Shown here: one piece after another, positions 50,753 through 56,232 of the stretch | Position numbering within the stretch: position 1 is the first letter of the stretch | How the letters are laid out: the number at the start of each line of letters is the position of its first letter | Assembly: GCA_023248955.1 (NCBI GenBank) | Contig: JAHFDP010000018.1 | Coordinates: 1 to 56,232 of the forward strand | Length of the DNA: 56,232 nt | Source of the DNA: Deltaproteobacteria bacterium | GTDB taxonomy: Bacteria; Myxococcota; Myxococcia; Myxococcales; JAHFDP01 | Reading direction: 5' to 3' | Notes under the pieces: generated by a model | The model's input: the letters and a program-made list of their open reading frames with translations, nothing else | What the model was told of the DNA's origin: nothing | The model's database searches: none | Made by a program: the position numbers and the translations under genes

Positions 50753-51504
50753 GGCAATCGTTCTACCGGCACACCCGGCGGCGCACCAACGGCGAATGCC
50801 GATTCGGGCAGCGGCGGTTGCGGATCGAGCGTCTCGCTCGACAACGACAGCTCCATCGATGCGCCGCCTCCGGTGATGCGCAACGTGGAGTCGTCGAACG
50901 AAGCCTGCCAAGCCAGGCGCTCGACGGCGCGAAGACGAAGATCAGCGGCCACGCGAATTTTTTCTTCGACGCCGTTCGCCGTCGACAACCGCAGCACGAA
51001 ATCATCACCGGCTTCTTCCACCGAGGTGGGCAACGCATCCGCGAGCGGTGGGGCGGTCTCCAAAAGCAGATCGACGAGCTCCTCGGGATCGATGGCCACG
51101 GGAAGCAGCCGCGCCAGGTTTTCAGCGGTGGCGCGACCGTCGTAATACATTGGCTTTCGGATGTCATACAGGACGAAATGTCCGCGCGCGGTGATCAGCA
51201 GCGCCGCCGGATCGCCGAAAAACGAGAGCGCTTCGAAGCGGAGATCGGCCGGCCGCCGCGCGGCGATGTTGACGGCGACGGAGAGGTGATCGCGCCCGGG
51301 CGCTTGCAGCTTGGCTTTGCCGCTTCCGGAAATTTCGTGCCGCGTTTGCGCGCGTGCTTCTAGCGCGGCCCACAATTTCGAGGCGTCGTGCATTTCCGCG
51401 GAGGGCAGCGCTGGAATGGGACGATGGGCGCACGCATTGAACAATGTCGAGAGGCCTATCGCCGTCCCACAAATGGTTCGGTGCCGGCTTCCTAGAATGT
51501 TCAT
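50749..51504 (-). CDS. Putative lipoprotein, DUF4292/LolB-like
   Basis: 251 residues. The N terminus (ICGTAIGLSTLFNACAH) is a lipoprotein signal with a modest lipobox. The body resembles LolB/DUF4292-like beta proteins (SGSGKAKLQAPGRDHLSVAVNIAARRPADLRFEALSFFGDPAALLI and FVLYDIRKPMYYDGRATAENLARLL). It may bind a hydrophobic ligand at the outer membrane. Overlaps the phosphatase stop (51501) by 4 bases and the substrate-binding protein by 4. Role in peptide uptake is only context. Confidence 0.6.
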   Translation of the reverse strand: MNILGSRHRTICGTAIGLSTLFNACAHRPIPALPSAEMHDASKLWAALEARAQTRHEISGSGKAKLQAPGRDHLSVAVNIAARRPADLRFEALSFFGDPAALLITARGHFVLYDIRKPMYYDGRATAENLARLLPVAIDPEELVDLLLETAPPLADALPTSVEEAGDDFVLRLSTANGVEEKIRVAADLRLRAVERLAWQASFDDSTLRITGGGASMELSLSSETLDPQPPLPESAFAVGAPPGVPVERLP

Positions 51505-52817
51505 TCCCCGCCCTTCGGCGGCGGCGGCGGTGCAATCCGCTCCTCTCCGATCACATCGAACGCCGCCTTCGCTGTGGTCGAACCGAGCTTGTCCAGATCA
51601 CCCTTCACCGAAGCCAAGGCGCCGCTGGTCGCGCGAAGACGCTCGGACAGAACCTGCGCGAGGCTCCACAAAAGCTTCACCGACAACACCGAGTCCTTGC
51701 GCAAAAGTTTGAGCAACGTCTCGCGATCGATGGCGATGGCGCTCACCGGATCGACCACCCGCACCGTCGCCGAGCGCGGAACCTGATCGAGCAGCCCCAT
51801 CTCGCCAAAGTGGGCGCCCGCTTCCAATGTGGCGATCACACTGCCGCCGCGCAGAACCTCGGCACGCCCGCCGAACAGAATGAAAAGCGCGTCGCCCTGC
51901 TCGCCTTCGCGAATAATTTGCGTTCCCACCTCGAAGCGATGGGCACGCGCCGCACCGATAATCGACAGCAACTCTTTGTAGGTCATGTGCTCGAAGAGTG
52001 GGACGCCGTGGAGCAACTCCATCTTCGCTTCGACGTTCGTCGACTCCTCGCCGTCCTCGCCCTCCACCGCGACCACCACGACGGTGACGTTGTCTTTGCC
52101 GCCGCGCTCGTTGGCCATCTCCACGAGCTGATCGCAAAGCATCTCGCGCGGCGCGACGCCCGCCAGCACGGGAAGCTCGCCGTCCTCGAGATAACCGTGC
52201 AGACCGTCCGAGCAGAGAACGTAAGCATCGCCCGGCATGAGATCGGTGATGAGCGTGTCGACCGCGACACTCGGTTGTAGGCCCACCGCGCGCGTGATGA
52301 CGTTGCGCACACTGCTCTTCGCCGCTTGCGCCGCAGTGATCACGCCGCGCTTCAACTGATCCTGCACCAGCGTGTGATCCTCGGTGAGCTGGTGCGCGCG
52401 GTTGTTGCGAACCAGGTAGATGCGGCTGTCGCCCACGTGACCAAGCACCGCTTTTTTTCCGGCCGTGATCAGTGCCACGCAAGTGGTGCCCATTCCACGC
52501 TTGTCGGACTCCCTGGACGAAATCCGAAAAATTTCCGCACAGGCCGTTTCGATCGCCCGCTCCATCAACATCACCAACGCGTCGCGGTTTTCGGGCGTGT
52601 CCTGCGCCGCAAATCGCGCGATGACCGACTTCTCTCCAGCGACGACTTTCTGTATCGTCGCGGCGGCCGTCGCGCTGGCCACCTCACCCGCCGCATGGCC
52701 ACCCATGCCATCGCACACCACGTACAGACCGAGCGATTCATCGACGAGAAGGGCGTCTTCATTCTGTTTGCGCTTTTTGCCGACATCGGTCTTGGCCCAA
52801 GCGCGCAGAGAAGCCAT
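51501..52817 (-). CDS. PP2C-type Ser/Thr phosphatase fused to a cyclic-nucleotide-binding domain
   Basis: 438 residues from Met at 52817 (MASLRAWAKTDVGKKRKQNED). PP2C domain about 1-240: NEDALLVDE, CDGMGGHAAGE, GDSRIYLV, LCSDGLHGYL and GGKDNVTVVVV supply the metal-binding Asp/Gly set. A linker leads to a cNMP-binding domain (about 270-390) with FEVGTQIIREGEQGDALFILFGGRAEV, FGEMGLLDQVPRSATVRV, the RSATVR phosphate-binding cassette. A short helical tail ends it. Likely a phosphatase regulated by a cyclic nucleotide, counteracting Hanks-type kinases. First gene of the minus-strand block, coupled to the lipoprotein gene. Confidence 0.9.
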   Translation of the reverse strand: MASLRAWAKTDVGKKRKQNEDALLVDESLGLYVVCDGMGGHAAGEVASATAAATIQKVVAGEKSVIARFAAQDTPENRDALVMLMERAIETACAEIFRISSRESDKRGMGTTCVALITAGKKAVLGHVGDSRIYLVRNNRAHQLTEDHTLVQDQLKRGVITAAQAAKSSVRNVITRAVGLQPSVAVDTLITDLMPGDAYVLCSDGLHGYLEDGELPVLAGVAPREMLCDQLVEMANERGGKDNVTVVVVAVEGEDGEESTNVEAKMELLHGVPLFEHMTYKELLSIIGAARAHRFEVGTQIIREGEQGDALFILFGGRAEVLRGGSVIATLEAGAHFGEMGLLDQVPRSATVRVVDPVSAIAIDRETLLKLLRKDSVLSVKLLWSLAQVLSERLRATSGALASVKGDLDKLGSTTAKAAFDVIGEERIAPPPPPKGGE

Positions 52818-52928
52818 GGCCAGTGAGCAAAACACGTCGCCGGAGGGCGAGGCAACTTTCGGTGCGTGTCGATCGCTTGTCATACGCGCGCCATTTGGCT
52901 AGAAGCGCACTCTCGAAAGGACGCTCGC

Positions 52929-53555
52929 TTGTCCACTTCGCTGCGCACTTACGTCTTCCTCGATTCGCTGCAACCGCAGCTCGCCGCGCACATCTGCACC
53001 ACGTGCCGTGGCTACTTTCCCGTGCCGCACGTGGCTTCGCTCTTTGTGGAAGTCGCGCCGGGCATGGCCATCCACCGCGCGCTGGACACGGCCCTCAAGG
53101 GCACGCACGCGCAGCCGGCCACGCTGGTGGTCGAGCGCGCGTATGGTTTGCTCGAGCTGCACAGCGAAGACAAAGGCGAGGTTCGCCAAGCTGGTCAGCT
53201 GATTCTCGATCATCTCGGCGCCAAGGAAACCGATCGGCTCAAACCGAAGATCGTTTCCAACACCATCATCCGCGGCATCGAGCCGATGCACGCGATGATC
53301 ATCGACAAGATTCGCTTCGGTTCGATGATCGAGCCGGGACAATCGCTCTTTATTTTGGAGACGGAGCCCGCGGGTTACGTGGCCTTCGCCGCCAACGAAG
53401 CGGAAAAAGCAGCCAACGTGCGGCTGGTCGACGTGACGCCGTTCGGCGCGTACGGGCGTCTCTATATGTGTGGCTCGGAAGCAGAGATCGACGCGGCGGC
53501 AGCTGCGGCGGTGAGCGCGATTTCCGCCCTCACCGGAAAAGAGTCTTCAAAATAA
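52929..53555 (+). CDS. BMC shell protein, tandem-domain trimer (BMC-T2-like)
   Basis: 208 residues; TTG start with AAGGA eight bases before. Two fused BMC domains. As remembered, it aligns along its length with the Haliangium ochraceum BMC-T2 shell protein: [56 protein letters not shown] and [18 protein letters not shown]. Trimeric tiles of this sort form shell facets, sometimes stacked double layers with gated pores. It opens the BMC operon, divergent from the phosphatase by 111 bases. An upstream in-frame ATG (52866) would add a non-conserved tail. Confidence 0.93.
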   Translation: MSTSLRTYVFLDSLQPQLAAHICTTCRGYFPVPHVASLFVEVAPGMAIHRALDTALKGTHAQPATLVVERAYGLLELHSEDKGEVRQAGQLILDHLGAKETDRLKPKIVSNTIIRGIEPMHAMIIDKIRFGSMIEPGQSLFILETEPAGYVAFAANEAEKAANVRLVDVTPFGAYGRLYMCGSEAEIDAAAAAAVSAISALTGKESSK

Positions 53556-53583
53556 GATTTTTAAAGTAGTAGTCAGGTGGCCT

Positions 53584-53593
53584 TATATTTTGA
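53584..53593 (+). promoter_or_regulatory. AT-rich internal promoter/leader candidate before BMC-H
   Basis: TTATATTTTG in the 52-base gap before BMC-H, within GC-rich DNA, with no convincing -35. Could raise BMC-H levels over BMC-T2. Evidence is compositional only. Confidence 0.3.
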
Positions 53594-53607
53594 ATGGAGA
53601 ATAAACA

Positions 53608-53910
53608 GTGGCTGACGCACTCGGAATGATTGAAACGAAGGGCTTCGTGGGCATGGTGGAGGCCGCGGACGCCATGGTGAAGGCGGCGAAAGTGGAGCTC
53701 GTCGGCTACGAAAAAATCGGCGGCGGCTATGTGACCGCCATCGTGCGCGGCGACGTCGCGGCGGTGAAGGCCGCTACCGAAGCGGGCGCGCGCAGTGCCG
53801 AACGCATTGGGCAGCTGGTCAGCGTGCACGTGATTCCGCGGCCGCACACCAACATCGATCTCGCGCTACCGCTCGGCCGCGTGTCGCAAGCCAAAGCTGA
53901 GAGTAAGTAG
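53608..53910 (+). CDS. BMC shell protein, hexamer (BMC-H)
   Basis: 100 residues, single BMC domain. Shows [23 protein letters not shown], the pore loop KIGGGY, and [14 protein letters not shown] with HVIPRPH. Nearly identical in pattern to the H. ochraceum BMC-H used in shell structures. GTG start; GGAG upstream at 53596. Main facet tile. The intergenic bases 53556-53607 are unusually AT-rich (TTATATTTT), a possible internal promoter boosting this abundant shell subunit. Confidence 0.96.
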   Translation: MADALGMIETKGFVGMVEAADAMVKAAKVELVGYEKIGGGYVTAIVRGDVAAVKAATEAGARSAERIGQLVSVHVIPRPHTNIDLALPLGRVSQAKAESK

Positions 53911-54200
53911 TGATTCTGGCGCGGGTCGTCGGAACGGTTGTCGCGTCGCGCAAAGAGGCCGAGCTGAGTGGACTCACGCTCCTCCTGGTGCGCGCGTGCG
54001 ATCCGAGCGGAAAGCCAGCGGGTTCGACGATCGTCGCCGTAGACGCGGTCGGCGCGGGCGTTGGGGAAGTGGTGCTCTACGCCAGCGGATCGTCGGCGCG
54101 AAACACCACGGTGACCAAGGATCGTCCGGTCGATGCGACGATCATGGCCATCGTCGATCTCGTCGAGCAGGACGGACACACTGCGTACCGCAAGGAGTAG
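53910..54200 (+). CDS. BMC vertex protein, EutN/CcmL family (BMC-P)
   Basis: 96 residues. [55 protein letters not shown] and [13 protein letters not shown] are the pentamer landmarks. Caps the 12 vertices of the shell. GTG start overlaps the BMC-H stop by one base. Closely matches the H. ochraceum BMC-P sequence in pattern. Confidence 0.95.
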   Translation: MILARVVGTVVASRKEAELSGLTLLLVRACDPSGKPAGSTIVAVDAVGAGVGEVVLYASGSSARNTTVTKDRPVDATIMAIVDLVEQDGHTAYRKE

Positions 54201-54203
54201 CGC

Positions 54204-55688
54204 GTGGCCGCACTGACGCCCGATCAACTCGAAACGCTGGTCGCGAAAGTCGCTGAGCGCCTTGGCTCGGCAACAACCAAGCCCGCGCCACGCGTCGAGC
54301 TCCTCCCTGCCTGGTCGCGCGTTTCCACCGCGGGACGCGCGCGCGCTCCGGCCTTCCTCCGCAACACCGGCCACATGCTCGGCCGCGGCATGTTCGCCGA
54401 TCTCGACAGCGCGGTATCCGCGGCACAGCGCGCGTTCGAACAGTTGCGTGAGCTCGATCTGGCCGTCCGTGCGCGCATGATCGAGGCCATGCGCCGCGCG
54501 CATCTCGACGCCACGCGCGAGCTCGCCGCCATGGCGGTGCAGGAAACTGGCCTTGGCCGCGTCGAAGACAAAATTCTCAAGAACACCGTCGCCGCGCAAA
54601 AGACGCCCGGTCTCGAAATTCTCGTCCCCCGCGCCTTCACCGGCGACGACGGACTCACCCTGCACGAACGCGCGCCGTTCGGTGTGATCGGAAGTATTAC
54701 ACCCTGCACCAACCCCACCGAGACGGTGGTGAACAACGCCATCTCCATGGTGACCGCGGGCAATTCGGTCGTCTTCAACGTCCATCCCAACGCCAAAAAC
54801 GTCTGCCGCCGCAACATCGAGCTGCTCAACGACGCCATCGTCGCCGCTGGCGGCCCGGAGAATTGCGTTTGCGGTATCGCCGAGCCGACCGTCGAATCGG
54901 CGCAGGCATTGATGAAGCATCCGGGCATTCGCGTGGTGGTGGTGACCGGTGGCGGCGCGGTGGTGAAGGCGGCCATGGCCAGCGGCAAACGCGCCATCTG
55001 CGCAGGACCTGGCAATCCGCCGGTGGTCGTCGACGAAACCGCGCATCTCGATCAAGCGGCGCGCGATGTGGTGGCCGGCGCATCGATCGACAACAACATC
55101 ATCTGCATTGTCGAGAAAGAGTGCTTCGCCGTCGCGTCAATCGCCGACGCACTCAAGGCGGGAATGCAGAAAAATGGCGCGGTGGAAGTGAGCGGCGCGG
55201 CGCTGAGACGGCTGGAACAACTCGTCGTCACCAGCGACGGCCACACCAACCGCGACTGGATCGGCAAGGACGCCGCGAAAATTCTGCGCGCCGCCGGCGT
55301 CTCGTGCGCGGATGAAACGCGGCTTGCCTTTGCGGAAGTCGACGCGGCGCACCCGTTCGTCCAACTTGAGCTTTTGATGCCTGTGCTTCCAGTCGTGCGG
55401 GTGAAGGATTGGGAAACCGCCATCGACGAAGCGGTCCGCGCCGAGCACGGATTTTTTCACACCGCGGTGATGCATTCGACCAACATCGATCGGCTGCACG
55501 AAATGGCCCGCGCGGTGAACACCAGCATCTTCATCAAGAACGCGCCCAGCTATGCGGGGCTTGGCGTTGGCGGTGAAGGCTACACGGCCTGGACGATCGC
55601 GGGCGCGTCGGGAGACGGACTCACCACGGCGCTCACCTACACGCGCGAACGTCGCTGCACGCTTAAAGACAAGTTTCGGATCGTATGA
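54204..55688 (+). CDS. CoA-acylating aldehyde dehydrogenase, BMC lumen type (PduP/EutE-like)
   Basis: 494 residues. The N-terminal amphipathic helix LTPDQLETLVAKVAERLG followed by a Pro/Ala linker has the form of BMC encapsulation peptides. The dehydrogenase domain follows: APFGVIGSITPCTNPTETVVNNAI, the coenzyme-binding VTGGGAVVKAAM, the catalytic C301 in IDNNIICIVEKE, and SYAGLGVGGEGYTAWTIAG. Oxidises an aldehyde to acyl-CoA with NAD and CoA; aldehyde identity is unknown because the signature enzyme is not in the window. GTG start, three bases after BMC-P. Confidence 0.92.
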   Translation: MAALTPDQLETLVAKVAERLGSATTKPAPRVELLPAWSRVSTAGRARAPAFLRNTGHMLGRGMFADLDSAVSAAQRAFEQLRELDLAVRARMIEAMRRAHLDATRELAAMAVQETGLGRVEDKILKNTVAAQKTPGLEILVPRAFTGDDGLTLHERAPFGVIGSITPCTNPTETVVNNAISMVTAGNSVVFNVHPNAKNVCRRNIELLNDAIVAAGGPENCVCGIAEPTVESAQALMKHPGIRVVVVTGGGAVVKAAMASGKRAICAGPGNPPVVVDETAHLDQAARDVVAGASIDNNIICIVEKECFAVASIADALKAGMQKNGAVEVSGAALRRLEQLVVTSDGHTNRDWIGKDAAKILRAAGVSCADETRLAFAEVDAAHPFVQLELLMPVLPVVRVKDWETAIDEAVRAEHGFFHTAVMHSTNIDRLHEMARAVNTSIFIKNAPSYAGLGVGGEGYTAWTIAGASGDGLTTALTYTRERRCTLKDKFRIV

Positions 55689-56232
55689 AGAGCCTGATCG
55701 CGCGCCCCCCCGCGCTGGGTCTGCTCGAGATCGCTTCGCTAACCCGTGGGCTGGTCGTCGCCGATGCGCTCGTCAAAAAAGCGCCGGTGCGTCTGCTGGA
55801 CGTGAGCGACGTCTCGCCCGGCAAATCGCTGGTGCTCTTCGAAGGCCAGGTCGCCGATGTCGAAGAGGCGATGGCCGAGGGTGAACGCGTCGCGGCGCCG
55901 CATCTCATCGATCGCCTTTTTCTTCCGTACGCTGACGCGCAGCTCGCTCCGGCAATCAACGGAAAACCATCGCGCGGTCTCGTCGATGCCTTGGGGATCG
56001 TGGAGACACTCACCGCGGCCTCCGCACTTCGCGCCGCCGATGCCGCTGTAAAGGCCGCCGACACGCGACTCTTTCGTCTCCGGCTCGCTCGTGGAATCGG
56101 TGGTAAGGCCACCTTCACGCTCACCGGAACGCAGAGCAGCATCGAGGCCGCGCTGGAAGCAGGCTGCGCCGTGGTCGGCGACGGGCTTTTGGTCGACTCG
56201 CAAATGATTGCGCGACCCCATCCGGAGTTTTT
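55685..56232 (+). CDS. BMC shell protein, tandem-domain (BMC-T1-like), truncated at window end
   Basis: At least 182 residues, open to the edge of the window. ATG overlaps the aldehyde dehydrogenase stop by 4 bases (ATGA). Domain 1: PALGLLEIASLTRGLVVADALVKK, LLDVSDVSPGKSLVLFEG, VADVEEAM. Domain 2: ALGIVETLTAASALRAADAAV, FRLRLARGIGGKATFTLTG. These match the H. ochraceum BMC-T1 protein in both pore-loop segments as remembered. The two domains of one chain form a pseudohexameric trimer. The C terminus is missing. Confidence 0.93.
   Translation, partial: MKSLIARPPALGLLEIASLTRGLVVADALVKKAPVRLLDVSDVSPGKSLVLFEGQVADVEEAMAEGERVAAPHLIDRLFLPYADAQLAPAINGKPSRGLVDALGIVETLTAASALRAADAAVKAADTRLFRLRLARGIGGKATFTLTGTQSSIEAALEAGCAVVGDGLLVDSQMIARPHPEF

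Noticed and set aside
53727-55055. 442-codon minus-strand frame opposite the BMC genes
   Set aside because: No recognisable protein pattern; lies wholly under BMC-H, BMC-P and aldehyde dehydrogenase.

Overview
The window (about 56 kb, GC-rich) comes from a bacterial chromosome that looks like a member of the Myxococcota (former Deltaproteobacteria). The reasons are Cys-rich lipoproteins with repeated small Cys modules, an FHA-membrane-TPR protein, a PP2C-cyclic-nucleotide-binding fusion, a family 2A encapsulin and, most specifically, a bacterial microcompartment (BMC) operon whose shell proteins and gene order match the Haliangium ochraceum type. No rRNA, tRNA, CRISPR array or prophage was seen. 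Both ends of the window cut genes: a dihydrolipoyl dehydrogenase on the left and a tandem-domain BMC shell protein on the right.

Layout. 1-3 kb: the lpdA 3' end and lipA (lipoate metabolism), a convergent CADD-type (self-sacrificing) p-aminobenzoate synthase candidate, and a vapBC pair. 3.3-7.8 kb: an Lhr-family giant helicase carrying an in-frame palindromic repeat. 7.8-8.8 kb: a four-helix-bundle (23S IVS-type) gene in a duplicated hairpin/simple-repeat region. 8.8-21.6 kb: a housekeeping mix (DUF2089 regulator with a YIP1-like membrane protein, thioredoxin-TPR protein, nadA, RpoH-like sigma factor, DsrE-like protein, alpha/beta-hydrolase-like protein, CcsA/CcsB-type cytochrome c assembly protein, DsbA-like isomerase) with a second vapBC, a mazEF and a third vapBC. 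21.7-29 kb: Cys-rich lipoproteins, a three-gene operon ending in Nudix and tlyA, a small membrane protein, DedA, YbhB/PEBP and an inverted-repeat element. 29.2-31.8 kb: encapsulin shell plus cysteine desulfurase cargo. 32-37.6 kb: a GIY-YIG/palindrome cassette, dnaB, a lipoprotein and a TonB-dependent receptor. 37.8-52.8 kb: one long minus-strand block of xseA, FHA-tadC-tadB-cpaB, oppF-oppD, two MshEN-domain proteins, oppC-oppB-substrate-binding protein, a lipoprotein and the PP2C-cNBD phosphatase. 52.9-56.2 kb: divergent BMC operon (BMC-T2-like, BMC-H, BMC-P, CoA-acylating aldehyde dehydrogenase, BMC-T1-like).

How the genes work together. Two unrelated protein-shell organelles lie about 21 kb apart. 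The encapsulin is predicted to enclose a SufS-type desulfurase that carries a long Ala/Pro-rich N-terminal extension. The BMC shell is predicted to enclose an aldehyde dehydrogenase with an N-terminal amphipathic targeting helix; its substrate-generating (signature) enzyme is not in the window. The oligopeptide ABC transporter genes are arranged with the phosphatase-sensor, a lipoprotein and the MshEN proteins through 4-bp overlaps and short gaps.

The region is unusually rich in palindromic repeats of at least four families. Several of them supply stop codons, coding sequence or Shine-Dalgarno-like bases to neighbouring genes. Functions are read by eye from the sequence and from remembered family signatures; no database search was run.
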